Assembly (NCBI RefSeq): GCF_901709675.1
Contig: NC_051090.1
Span: forward strand, 4,022,342-4,086,341
Length of the DNA stretch: 64,000 bases
DNA from: Syngnathus acus
Lineage: Eukaryota; Chordata; Actinopteri; Syngnathiformes; Syngnathidae
Reading direction: 5' to 3'
The notes under the pieces were generated by a model, which worked only from the letters and a program-made list of their open reading frames with translations, had not been told where the DNA came from and did not search any database. Below are positions 1-11,900 of the stretch, in pieces (positions within the stretch are counted from its first letter, which is position 1; every line of letters starts with the position of its first letter). The translations under genes were made by a program, and so were the position numbers.

Positions 1-85
1 TTTCCTGCTAAATATCAGAATCGACCTGAAATAATCCAATAAAGGTTGGGAAACACCGAGGGGAGGCACGTGGCTTGAAGCGGCC

Positions 86-3000
86 CTACTTTGAGGTGGC
101 GCTGGGCACGCTGACGAAGAGCGCCCGGCGAGGGGCGTTGGACACTTGCCGCTGTTGGGACAAGAAGGACTGTCCGGGGGATAGCACCGGGCTGGCGCGG
201 CCGCTCAAGCGTGACTCGATGGCCAGCCTCTGAAAGTTCAGACTCTGAGGGGAGACAGGCGTGTTCCTCCGTAACGTGGGCGACGGCGTGGACGACGGCG
301 TGGGCGGCGCAGTCACATCTTTGACCTTACCTTGTTGTACCAGGCGGAGACTATCAGCTTCTCCTCATACTCACGCAGTCGGGCCTGCTCGCACTGACGC
401 TGCGGGTGACATGTTTCACTAAGTGCCATGTTTGTGAGTAAATGGACAATTGAGAATTACCTCCAAGTTGAGGATCTGTTTGTCTCTGTCTGCCAGCTGG
501 TTTCTCAGTACCTGGATCTCAGCGGTGGCCGGGTTCAGTTTAGGGTCCAGAGCTTGGATCACCTGGAGGCAAGGACGCCAACGCTCTCAACTTCTTCAGC
601 GCGCCGAGGACAGCAAAAGACTAAGCGACTCACATTGCGAGCTTTCTCCAGGTACATTTTGTACCTTTCCTCCATGGCCCTCATGTCGTCGTCCTTCTTT
701 TTCAGCGCGGCCGTGAGCTCGTCCACCTTTAGCGCTAACCAAAACATTTGGACTCGTGAGCGGAGCCCTGTGTCGGCGTTTCGGCGTGAAACTCACAGTT
801 CTGAGTGTTCTCGGGTTGCAAGTCCTCCAGCAGCTCTTTCTTCTTCAGTATTTCATCCTGAGCCTCATTCAGCTGGACCCTGAGGAAACAAGCACGTGTT
901 CGCTTACTCAGCATATTTCAGCTTCCATCCTGATGGCTGACGGCTTACATGTGAGCATCCAGTTTCCGCTTCAGGTTTGACTGGAATAAGAAATATTTCA
1001 TATTGATTCAAATTCTATCCTGATGGCACATCTGCCAAGAACTTTTGGTGCACTCACGTCATCGGGCTTGACCGCCTGACTCTGCAGCGCCTTCTGGAGG
1101 TCCTCAACTTGTTGCTGCAGCTCGCTGACCCGCTGGCGACTCAATCTGGAGGCAACACAGGTTACATTGCAAGCAAGGTGAGGAGGTACACGAGAAATGA
1201 CTCCAATTTGACCATATTGTCAGTGAGGTGTGACCAAGAATGGAGCGAGCCCGAAACCTGTTCTCTGTGTCCAGTTGGCTGTGACTCTTGTGAGCGTCTT
1301 CCAGCTGAGCCTGCAGGGAGGCGATCTTCTCCCTCTCAAATTCCTCCTGCTGCACTCTCAGCATTCTGTTTTCGTGCTGAAGCCTGATGAACTTCTCTCT
1401 ACATGAAACCCCGAAACCAAGTCAAGCGGTCTCGCGGTGATGAATTCTGGTATCGGGGCTGTTGTACCTGTGCTCGATGGGGATCAATTCTGCTGCCAGG
1501 TTGTCTTGACTGGGGCTCGTGGAAGGGAGCATCCCTGTAGAGTTTGGATTGTTTAGAACTTGGGAGATGGATGAGCATCATCTCAACTAATCTTTTGATT
1601 TAAAAATCTGGGCTGGAAAAACTAAATGGCTACTTTCCGAATGCAGCGTACCTGCTTGGGAGAGCTGGTGCTGTTGGGCTTGGGTGCACCGAAGCTCCTC
1701 GTTGACCTCCTTCAGAGAGTCTCGCTCCATGATGATGCGCTGCCGGTGGAGTGAAACGTTACAAACGCCGTCCCCTGTGATCCTCGACCATTTCCAGCGA
1801 GTCACACCTCTTTCTCCTTGGTCACCAGCTCGTGTTTCTCCTCCAGCTTTTTCAACTCAAAGGCCTGATTGTCCGCTCGCCTCGTTTCATCCGACAACTT
1901 TCTGTGGAGCTCTTGGACCTGATGGGGACGACCAGCATTTCTCTCTTCCAAATCAAATCATTCGCCTGACAATAAGTGGACCAGCGCTACCTGCCGCTTG
2001 TACGTCTCCAGCTGTGCCCGGGCGGCATTGGCCTTGCGCAGTTCCTCCTCCAGGCTGACTGTGTTCTGCATGTAGATGGTATTGTTCTCCTCCAGAAGTT
2101 TCATCTGCCTCTTCAGGTCCCCCAGGTTCTCCAGCTTTCGCTTGTACGTCTCCACCGAGGCCTCCAGCATCACCACACGGTCCGAACAGTTCCTGAAAGG
2201 TTGATGCAATACAGGCATGAAAATGCAATGGAGGAAATCCATCGTTTAGACTCCACCAAACAAACCTCAGCACGTCCAGCTCGTCTTTGAGCGATCGCGA
2301 CTCCTCCGCCAGGCCCGTGAGCTCGTCGTTGCGGTGCTGAACTTCCACCAGCTGCTTCTCCAGCTCCTCGCAGTGGATCCTGTAGTCGTCTTTGGCGGCC
2401 TCCAGCCTGAAATACCCCCACCGCGTCTTAAAGCTTCGATTCTATCTCCTCGTCGTGGCGTTTTTTCTCCTCACCTGAAGTTCTCCTCCTGCAGCAATTC
2501 CAGCTGCTGCTGTAGCTGGCTGTGCTTCCTCCCTGACGGCGTGTTGGGGTCATCAAACGTGTCCAACTGATTGGCCCGGTCGGTCAGGATGTCATTCTCG
2601 GCCAACAGGCTGTTATGTTCCTCTTGGAGAATGGCCACCTGACGTTCCGAGAATAGAAAACAAAGGTAACCTCAGAGAAGGAGCGTCTTCACGGTCCAGC
2701 AGTGGTGCAAGTTAATGCATGCACAAACACACAGTTAGTCATTGTGGACGTGTAAAATTATTCAATTCACACAGCATGGCCACGAAGCGTCCCGATGGAG
2801 CCACCTGATTAGCGTCAATATCCAAGCAGCACGGGGGGGGTTTAGTTCTGCGCACGTGGGACTTACCTGGCGGCCAAAAGGGAGGCCTGGCGGGGCGGCA
2901 AAAGGGACAAGTGAATCTGTCGAGAGTCTGGTTGAAGACGTGGACAGGTCAGTGCCTGCTCATGAGCGCTGTGTGAACGCAGAGTGCCGGGCAGACTGGA

Positions 3001-5191
3001 TAAGCTAACAGTCCTTCTGCCACAGCAGCTCCAGACAATGGCGAGATTTTGTTTACATTGACCCGCAGACATGCGCGTGTGTGTGCTCTCGCTGTGTGTG
3101 TGTGTGTGCGCGTGTTTAGAAGAAGCAAAGTCACCTGCTGGTCCAACTCCTGGCAGCGTTGTGCGAGGGCTTCCTTCTCAGAGGAAAGTTCTGACAGTTC
3201 CTCCAAAGCTTTTCTTAGCTTGAGACATGCAGACGACAATCTAAATTAATAGTTTGCTCATTTATGCTTTGGAGTCTTTTATTTTTTTTTGTGATTTCCA
3301 TGAAGTGCTTTTATTTTGATTTTATACTGACCTGCTGTTCCAGGTCCCCAGAAAGCTCTGCTCCTAAGGGGGTCATGGTCTCTCTATGTAGGAGCTGCGA
3401 ATGAATGAATGAATGAATGAATGAATGAATGATAGAAAAAGCAGGCCTTTCATCCATTCACTCCACAGCAAGCAGTATGTGATGGCTAATCATGCTCAGA
3501 CCTCCTGTATGGCCGCCATGACGACGTGCTGCACAGATTCCTCAAGTGTCATGATGTTCTGGATATATTCTAGAAATAGAGAGATGAGTAAAATCAATTC
3601 ATCGTCACAGTCCAAAGCGCAGGAACGTGTGGTGAGCACCGCACCTTGCCTGCGTTCGCATCTGACGGCGCAGCCCAGGACGAGCTGCAGCAGCCTGCCC
3701 AGCTCCACGGGGTCCGAATGCTCGGCAACCAGGGCCACGTCTGGTAAGGGGAAGTCAGACAGCCCCTGGACCAAGACCTAGTACCAAGTACAGCGAGTTA
3801 CACCGAGCACAAAAAGGTCAACCTTTTGCCTCGACTGCCTGAAGATGTGATTACATTAGCGCATACCAGACTTAATCCCAGCTTTATTAGTCACAATGCA
3901 GGCTGTTTTCTTTCTTGTACGTCTTGCTAACAACACAACGATGCGCCTCGATGGACATATGATCACAATGAACGAGATGAGCAGGCCTTCCAGCATACCT
4001 CGTTGTAATACTCTAGCACCATCTGCAGGATCTTCTTCAGGTTGTTCCACTATGGAGGTCACATACATTAAAAGATAAGATTATTAGGTTATACAGTGCA
4101 TCTATAAGCTGTTTGCTACCTTCAGCCTCCAGTTGTCATCCACGTCTGTTTTGATGCGAGCGAGCCATCCGTCGGTGAACCATGAAGGATCTCTGCACAA
4201 CACACAACCAACAAAGTGAAAAAAAAAAAAAAAAGTGCACCACTCCATGTGTGTCTTCTCACATTTGCTGCAGAGTCTGTGATATGGTGACTCCGGTGGT
4301 CAGGTCCTCTACTGTTGTGCATGGTGCAGAGTTGTTGAATGTTTGCAGCTGGGGAAGAGATACAAAAGTACAAAATGTTTCCTTACCAAACACCTGCAGT
4401 TATTTTCTTATTTGATAGGTTAACCTACTTTTGGCAATGTTACTTAGAGAAACTAGGTTTAATTAAAAGGATGTCGTCGCTAGTCTGCTGGTTAAACAGA
4501 TTTGTGTTCTAAATGCAGTCACTTGGAGCTGCATAGGCCAAGTGGCTCACCTAAGAACTCTAAGTGAACTTGACACTCCTCGCACAAGTACATTCCGACA
4601 AGAAGATCCCATGACTAAGTGCCTTACCAAAGGCATTTGATTCAGTTGATCAAAAACTACTAGTGGTATCGGTATTCAGTATCGGTGCGTACTCAGAGTG
4701 AATATTTTCTCGCACCAATTTCAGGTCCTCCCAAATTAAACTTGAGAAATGAAATTTCATCAAATGAGTCCAAGTTCAAAAGTTACATTTTGTAAGTCAA
4801 CAACGTGTCTATCAAACCCATTAAAGAAATGAGGACTTAATTAGATGAATTAACCAGATTAGTGTATGAATTGGGGGATGTCGTCTCGGGACTCCAACCT
4901 GGCAACCTGTTTACATTAGCAATGGCAAGCGACTCCCCATTACGCTAATACTGTACAAGCACACTATATGCTGTTGAACACAACTTAAATTAAAATTGGA
5001 AATGACTCGTTGTGTTGTTCGATAATACCTGACGCTTATCTACTTTAGTCACGCATTTTTAATGGAAGAACCCGACCAGACCACCTCCAAACAGGTGCTG
5101 CCTTGGCCATTGAATGGTTACCGTGTGTCACAAACATAAAACTCACCCATATTATGAGGCTTTCAACCAAAACCGTTTTGCTCTCGTCCAT
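86..5191 (-). CDS. hook1: Hook microtubule-tethering protein 1 (dynein adaptor), complete
   Basis: Coding exons, 5' to 3' on the minus strand: 5147-5191, 4263-4348, 4120-4192, 3999-4049, 3645-3777, 3502-3569, 3332-3394, 3135-3218, 2475-2638, 2266-2406, 1991-2192, 1808-1918, 1652-1739, 1468-1534, 1258-1398, 1058-1145, 949-980, 797-879, 634-734, 461-562, 331-399, 86-244. All junctions are GT-AG, phases agree, and the sum is 2151 nt (716 aa; human HOOK1 is 728). The N-terminal Hook domain covers about residues 1-152 and ends in EESVQHVVMAAIQE. Coiled coil follows to about residue 640, then AWYNK and the cargo/FTS-FHIP-binding tail ending in SVPSATSK. HOOK1 is chosen over HOOK2 and HOOK3 because of IQNIMTLEESVQ, QHRNDELTGLAEESRSLKDE, AMEERYKMYLEKARN and the tail QSFLSQQRQ. 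Family role: Hook proteins activate dynein-dynactin and link endosomes to microtubules in the cytoplasm. The gene is divergent from the RNF170-like gene. Confidence 0.95.
3400..3432. repeat. ATGA tetranucleotide microsatellite in a hook1 intron
   Basis: About eight uninterrupted ATGA units lie just upstream (on the minus strand) of the exon at 3332-3394. Confidence 0.9.
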
Positions 5192-5197
5192 TTCCCG

Positions 5198-5440
5198 ACT
5201 AGGCAAATAAATACATCGATGACTTCCTCTCTACCTGTCCGCCAACCCCGTCCTCGCTCCCCGTTCTTTCTCTTTTTTTGCATTTGACCTCACCTGCTGT
5301 CGAGAAGTAAAGCTTTAACGTCAACTACGTAGAAACGGTGGACGTAACAGTCGCTCCACCATAAATGGCGTAAAGGCGAACGTGGATAGCGTATTGGCAC
5401 TTACGCCTTATTTTTTTTAAGGTTTCCTCGCAGGCGGTGT
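5198..5440 (-). other. hook1: hook1 non-coding first exon and leader intron
   Basis: On the minus strand a good donor (AGCAG|GTGAGG, exon end at 5294) faces an acceptor CCTAG| just before TCGGGAAATGG, with exon 2 starting at 5198. This predicts a 95-bp intron inside the 5' UTR, with the start codon only a few bases into exon 2. The upstream edge (the transcription start) is not resolved and is placed before the CCAAT boxes by inference. Confidence 0.5.
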
Positions 5441-5442
5441 AT

Positions 5443-5489
5443 CCAATCAGCGTCGATGCGCTTGAAGATTGACGGCTGTTTAAACCAAT
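5443..5489. promoter_or_regulatory. Paired CCAAT boxes in the hook1 promoter
   Basis: Two CCAAT pentamers, each followed by a purine-rich NF-Y-like context (CCAATCAG at 5443, CCAATAGC at 5485), lie 42 bp apart about 150-190 bp upstream of the predicted hook1 leader exon donor. NF-Y sites work in either orientation, and such pairs are common in housekeeping promoters. No TATA box is evident. Assignment to hook1 rather than to the divergent gene is inferred from distance. Confidence 0.45.
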
Positions 5490-6572
5490 AGCGGGAGAAA
5501 AAGAGTGATTCCCCGCCTTCTTTTTATTCCGTTTAAAGGGCCAGACCAACTAAAAAGTACTAGCAATTTAATTAAGAATCGTGCACAAGTGTTGCTTGAG
5601 TTACTTGAAATTAATTATGATATAATTTGTTAATATAAATATAACATACACAGTATGTCATTTTATCTTCTGAAATATTTTGTGCCTGATAATCCATTTT
5701 AGATAGGGGTTCTCCTAAATGCATTAAACTCAATTTACCGCAGTCATAAAAGTGCAGTAATAAAACAAAATAGCTACTCCCTATTTGACTTGAAATTTCT
5801 CAAAAATGGACCATCACTCTCTTTACCTGGGATTGCTCAAATTAAAGGCAAGACACACAAAACCTTGTGATGTTTAATGGTGACACAAGACTGGACTTTG
5901 CAGCAGCCTCTGTGAGGCGGGCCAGGTCTTTTATCTCTCATTCAAGACTGAACCCATCCTGACCCCCCACTGACTGATGAGTGCTATTTTTAGATGACCT
6001 GTTGCATGTGTAGTGCTTACTAGTTTAAGGTCACTTGGGATGACAGAAGCAATTCAATATTTGCTAGAGGGTGGTCTTATAGAAAATATTTCACCATACA
6101 ATTATTATTACGCTTTAAATTGACCGTTTATAGTTAACATCACCATCAGAATGTGTGACTGGAAATTTCCCACATTTTTCAATTTGCGCGACAAAAAAGT
6201 TTTTCTGATGATGGAATTCTCCAAAGTCATATTTAATAGTCATGTGTGTTGATTTTATGGTGTCATAATGAGGTAGAATGACGTGTCAGGTAAATAATCG
6301 TAAGTGGGCATGGTCTGGTTTGGCCTTAACCTGCCAGTCGAGTGACCAACGTTGGAATGCAAATTACGTTTTATGGCTTGTGGGATTGTTTTTCCGTGTT
6401 AATTTGCTAATCTCACCAGCAGCGTGAGTTCAAGGGGTTACTTAGTACTCGTACCGTACAAAACCGGAGAGGAGAAGGCGGTTGATGATTAACAGGCAGA
6501 TGTCATTTAGGCCACACTACTGCTGGCGAGCCGCATTTCACTTCCTCGTCACCAGTTTGCTTCTGCTTCACT
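5490..6572. other. Intergenic spacer between divergent hook1 and RNF170-like gene
   Basis: This is AT-rich unique-looking sequence with no long open frame and no recognisable repeat. It must hold the promoter, and possibly missing upstream exons, of the RNF170-like gene. I could not identify a convincing N-terminal membrane-segment exon here. Confidence 0.5.
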
Positions 6573-8502
6573 ATGAACATCTCCAAGATCTCCATGATCA
6601 GGTCAGGTCAGACATCCAGCATCACTTTTCAATTTAAATGGAATGCAATTGTGCTACAGATGGCACCAAAAATGTGTTACTCCGGAGTAGGGATTGGCAA
6701 CTTAGATGATGGAGAGGACGTGTGTTTACCTTGGTCTCTTGTCATATCACAGATGGCGCCGATTTCCTTCTCAAGATCCAACGGGTCAGGGTCAACCCGG
6801 CTCGGTCCAAGGCCAGACACCACCAAGCATGGTAAGAATGTCATCATTTCATTTGGACTTCGTCTTGGTTTGTTGTTCATCTTCCTTTTTATTTCTCCTA
6901 TTATGGAATTGCAATGCAAATGTTAGCTTTACAGATGCCACATCAACTGTAGATTTTATTTTGGAACTAAGATGGATGACAAGCTGTAAAAACACTAATA
7001 TAATGCTGCCGCTCCCTTTTATTGTAGCTCGAACAAGGCCATAGTCGTGTTTTCTTCCCCTCCCATCTACTTCCTTCATCAAGTGATTTTACTGTGGCAG
7101 GTTCAGGAATGTCTGCAGTTGTGTCCACCGACAAGCCAGCGAGAGCGACATTGTCCAGTGTGCCTTCAGGCGGCCAGCTTTCCCGTGCAGACCAACTGCG
7201 GACATCTATTCTGCGGTACGAGAATCAGCGGCTGGTTGTTTGCCATGCAAAATGGCGCTCTACGGTTTGTGTGTTTAATACATCAGTGCGGTCTGAGGGC
7301 CATCTGTTCACTGATGACTAACTCTTTTTAGCTGACTTAACTGCCCTGATGGGTAAAAAACGCAATGTTTTGCAATATTTGCACATTTGATTCGTATTAT
7401 TTAGATGCTTTTATGTTTGTGTATTGCAGATACATTACAGATATTTTGATCAATTAGAAATTATATGTTACTTTTAGTACTGTCATTTTTTATTTTACAA
7501 TTGATTTGAATATGTTTAATAATTTTCATCTTTTCCCTGTTTTTGCAGCTCCATGTTTGATCGCCTATTGGAGGCACGGGTCATGGTTAGATGCAGTCAA
7601 CTGTCCCCTCTGTAGGCAAAAGGTACTAAGCTACATTGCAGTGAGCCTCTGTTATTTGTGGGGGGGATAGTGACTCCACAAATGCCCAATTTGTAATTGC
7701 ACGTAGGTGCCACTAGATGGTGGTAAAGCACTTAAAACAAATGATGGTAAAACATCACACTCATCACATTCACAAATATTTGACAGTACCATATGTATGT
7801 GTGATTGTTTGAATGGAGTGAGAAAGTTCCAAATTGAAATTTCTACTCAGGTTAGCGTCATGTGTCAACTGTTTAATGAGAGCCGACCGGACCAGCAGTC
7901 CAAGGACGTTCTGAGCCAAATAAGCGACTACAACAAACGCTATTCTGGAGCGCCCAGACGGGTCAGTACATGCTGAAGAAATTTGGTTTTTGAATTTTTC
8001 ATAATTATTTAAATATATATATACTTATTAAATTAAGTACCTAAGTGTACAGTTTTAATTTTTTAAAATAAGATTTTAATTTGTATTTTCAATGAATTAT
8101 TTAACATATTTTGGGGTATTTTTTTTGTCAGCATGAAATTTTTTAAAATTGATTATTTACATTCTCTTGTAAATTTGGCATACCACTCCATTCCGTTTCC
8201 AGATACGAGACTACCTGTCGGACGCGCCCGTCCTCTTGCAGCTGGCGTTCCGCAGCCCGGGCACCCCAGGTGGTCTGGTGTGGCTCTTCTTCTTGAGGGT
8301 GGCGGTGTGCTGCGCCGGCGCCACCGTCTCCGCAGCCTCTCCGACAGGTTCCCCGAAAGCACCCCTGTCCCTAAGCGGCCTTTTGGGGCTGATGGACGAC
8401 CTGGTGGTGGTGGTCTTGCTCCTTCTGTGCATCCTCAATGTCAATCATCAGATGGCGCCGGAGGGAGGGCGCTCTGCCGGCACCAGAATCGTGGCCAGCT
8501 AG
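6573..8502 (+). CDS. RNF170-like RING-type membrane E3 ubiquitin ligase
   Basis: Exons 6573-6601, 6753-6831, 7101-7215, 7549-7622, 7851-7961 and 8203-8502 have compatible phases and total 708 nt (235 aa). The last four exons are firm; the first two are a phase-consistent guess. The RING finger runs CPVC ... CGHLFCAPC ... CPLC across exons 3-4, followed by the family-typical SDYNKRYSGAPRR segment. Two C-terminal hydrophobic stretches follow (around GGLVWLFFLRVAVCC and DDLVVVVLLLLCI). Human RNF170 is an ER membrane ligase acting on activated IP3 receptors, and its domain order is the same after residue 80. Similarity to human RNF170 is clear but only moderate, and the family's N-terminal membrane segment is not visible, so this may be a diverged paralogue. 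No symbol is given for that reason. Confidence 0.82.
7710..7723 (+). promoter_or_regulatory. CTCF-like motif (one mismatch) in RNF170-like intron
   Basis: CCACTAGATGGTGG matches the 14-base CTCF core consensus except for one base (T in place of the C of GGC). It lies in the intron between the fourth and fifth exons of the RNF170-like gene. Motif only; no evidence of occupancy. Confidence 0.25.
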
Positions 8503-8533
8503 AACATTAAATCATTTCCAAACCATTATGTAC

Positions 8534-8539
8534 AATAAA
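8534..8539 (+). terminator. Poly(A) signal AATAAA of RNF170-like gene
   Basis: A canonical AATAAA lies 32 bp after the stop codon, followed by T-rich sequence. It implies a very short 3' UTR for this gene, which is convergent with pfas. Confidence 0.65.
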
Positions 8540-8544
8540 TAATC

Positions 8545-8990
8545 GGCATTCTTCTAATCAGGACCGAACGTTCCTGTAAATATAGTATATTGTGTAAAAT
8601 AAAATATTTGTTTTCTGTCAAGTAAAAATTGTTTATATTATTTCTTTCTATACACATAATTTTTATTTTTTATATTTACTTTTAAATATTTGTATGCTTT
8701 ACCATTATTAAATTCATTATTACTTTGATACCTTACATTTTTAGATATTCTTTTGAGAACTTTCAACATGTATTTTTTACTTGTTAATATTTTTTTCATT
8801 TCAATTTTATTTTGACATTAAAAATAAAAAACGTAATGTTTGAATGTTTAGTTTGCATTTTATTTTTTGTCAAATTTCACTTGGACAATTGTTGATCTTT
8901 TTTTGAAAACCAAATATTTTAAAGGCAAAAAAAATCTAAAGGTGGAAAAAGTACAGCAGTAACAATGGGGGGGAAAAAACAAAGGTGCAT
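8545..8990. other. Convergent 3' spacer (RNF170-like / pfas)
   Basis: This stretch is very AT-rich, with several TTTATT strings that read AATAAA on the minus strand, so the pfas 3' UTR and cleavage site must be here. The exact signal cannot be chosen by eye. No other feature was seen. Confidence 0.55.
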
Positions 8991-11900
8991 TCAGCATTTG
9001 TGGCTACACCAGGCGGCGGCATTACGGAACATGCGCAACCATGGCGATGTTTCGAGTTGTGGTCTGAAGCTGCGGGGCGCCCACGGCCACTGCCAGCCCA
9101 GTGTGCATCGCTCCGGGTGGGGCATCATAGCCAGGTGCCTGCCGTCCCCGGAGCTCAGGCCTGCCACGCCTCGCGGCGAGCCGTTAGGGTTCAGGGGATA
9201 CTCTTCGGTGGGTTGGCCGGCGTCGTCCAGGTAACGGACTGGGGCCAGGCCACCCGAGGTGATGTCATCAAGAACCCGGGAATTACGGAACTGCATCAAA
9301 CCTATGCAGAGGGGGTGAAATTGTGTTCAATGTGTAGCAATGAATCAAGCGTTCGGTCGGCGAGGTACCTTCTCCGTGAGCCACCCAAACACCCAGAGCC
9401 GAGCCTTCCATGCCGGAAAGCCACACGGACGGTGACGCCTGGATCCCCACAGTGACAAAGCGAGACTCGAATCTGCCCGACTTGTTGTGGGTCAGAACCA
9501 CGTCGGACGCTGGGGGACAGAAAAATAAAACAGACAGAGTCGACATTTGAAATAGACCAAATACTACCGAATACTCGAACGTGACCTATTAATGGGCCAA
9601 TATTAGCCTTTTTCAAAGTGGGCCGAAGGAAAATGCATCTCACCTGCGCCATCTTGGCTCTCTCCCACCCAGCCCAGCAGAGCGAGCAGCTGGCAGCCGT
9701 TGCAAATGCCCAGGCTCAGCGTGTCAGCCCTCTGCCGGAAGCGTTCGAACTGGGCTTTGGCGGCGGCGTTGTAGGCTACGGTGGCGGCCCAGCCTTTGGC
9801 CGAGCCCAGCACGTCTGCGTAGCTGAAGCCTCCCACAAACACGACGGCCTTGAATGGCTCCAGTGTGATGGCGGCTGAGCACAGGTCCTGCATGGTCACG
9901 TCCCACACCTACAAACCAGTGGACAGACAGACAGAGAAAAAAATGTTGCAGAGCACAATTTTTAACCAAAGCCAGATTGAATTGAAAATCTTGCGCACCG
10001 ACCTCAAATCCCGCCATGTAGAGAGAAGCCGACATTTCTCGATCGCCGTTGCTGCCTTCCTCCCTCACCACGGCCACACGAGGCTGCGCCGCTGCTTCAA
10101 CAAAACACATTAGAAGTATAACGATTCATCGACAACTATAATCGATTATCAAATGAATCGATAATTATTTTTGATCATCGTTTCTCCAAATCCTACGAAT
10201 TTCAGCCTCTCAGTTGTAAAAATTCTCAGGTCCTCCAGGAGACCAGACATTCTTTTTGGAGTTAGTCTCACCAAGCTGCTTGCAAAGAGGCATCTCAGAC
10301 GGATCAAAGGTGACTTTAAAACTGGGCTGTGTCCTCCTGGCGAGCCCCTCCTCTTCCTGTTGAACGCAGAGCTCGTCGGCCTGCAGGCGCTCCAGCCGGA
10401 AGCTGGTCTCCTCCCACAATGCTCGGAAGACAGGCAAGGGTTCCCTCAGCACTTGTTGTCCGTCCACGCGCACCGTCACCTGGAGAAAGTGCAACCAGAT
10501 AGAACGTGAAGATGGCGGAGATTAGGGAGATGATGAAGAGGAGGTCTCACCATGGCCTCGGGACCGAAGCCGCTGGTTCTGCCGATGCGGTGACACGCAA
10601 CGCCGGCATCGAGGAATCGGCAGCGCGCGCTTTCTTCATCGGGCTCGGACACCTCCAGAAGAAGACCCAGTTCTTCGCTGAAGAGCACCTCCAAGACTGC
10701 ATCGAGGATCAAGACACTTCATTAGGTACACCAGCACACGCTCTGTTTTTTTTAATCCTCAAAGATGCTAATAATGTGGCCATCTCTCTCACCTCCTGGG
10801 GCTCCCTGCGACGGCACATCCACGTCCACGCCTCGGTTTCCAGCAAACGCCATCTCCAGTACACAGGAAATGAGGCCTCCGTCGCTGATGTCGTGTCCTG
10901 CGCTCAGCAGACCATCTGAGGGGAGCGCGCATTGCATCTCATTACAGCAAATCCTAAAAATACTCTGTTGACGATGCATTTCAAAAGGCAAACTGACCGC
11001 TGATTAGCGACTGAGTGATGTTGAAGCAGGCAGCCAGGAGTTGTGGCTGGTCCATATCAGGAGAACAATTTCCAAGCTGAGCGTAGCATTGAGCCAGAGC
11101 CGAACCACCCAGACGGTGCTGGCCCGGGCTGAGAGAAACCCACAGCAGCACACCTGCAGACACGAGTCAAAGGTAAGGACAGAACACCTCTTTGGTCTAT
11201 GTGTGCATTACCTTTGCCATCTGGATCCTCAAGATCAGGCGTGACAGTGGCACTAATGTCTGGACACACGGCATAGGCCGAGATAACCAGAGCTCCTGAA
11301 ACGCAAGCAAAGTAAGAAACAAAGCAGGTGGCACAGAGTGACATTTGCGAGCATACCTGGAGCTTTGACAGTCTCCTTCCCAACGCGCGCGGCCATACTC
11401 AGCGAGTCCTTGCCGCCGTCGATGGCCACGCCCAGCTCCCCCATCACCTTACACATGGCTCGGCACGACTCCCAAAGGAGCGCCCCCTCGCCGGGCAGCT
11501 TGGCGGCCCACATCCAGTTCCCGCTGCATTTCACATCCTAGAACAGACACAAAACATTTTAAAGTTGTACCTTGACTTACAAGTAGTCTCCAACGTCAAG
11601 GTGCTAATTCATTGTTTTGTCACGATGAGGCGTCGGCTCACCTTTAGCGCAGTGACTTGGGCAAACATCAAGTTGGTGAGCGCTTCGCCAACCGCCATGC
11701 GAGCTCCCGCCGCCGCGCTCACCAGCGCTTTGATGGGCTGCTCGCCAATGGCCGTCGCCGCCCCCTGCAGGCCCAGCGGCGACAGAGCCACCACGGCCAC
11801 ATCTGCCAGCGGCGTGTGAAGGGGGCCCACGCACTGTTGCTGGGCCACCAAACCCGTCACGGACCTGTCCACCTGCACCAAATTGGCAAATTGATTAGAT

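Noticed and set aside
428-883. Open frame of 151 codons on plus over the hook1 3' exons
   Set aside because: It is antisense shadow of real hook1 exons at 461-562, 634-734 and 797-879.
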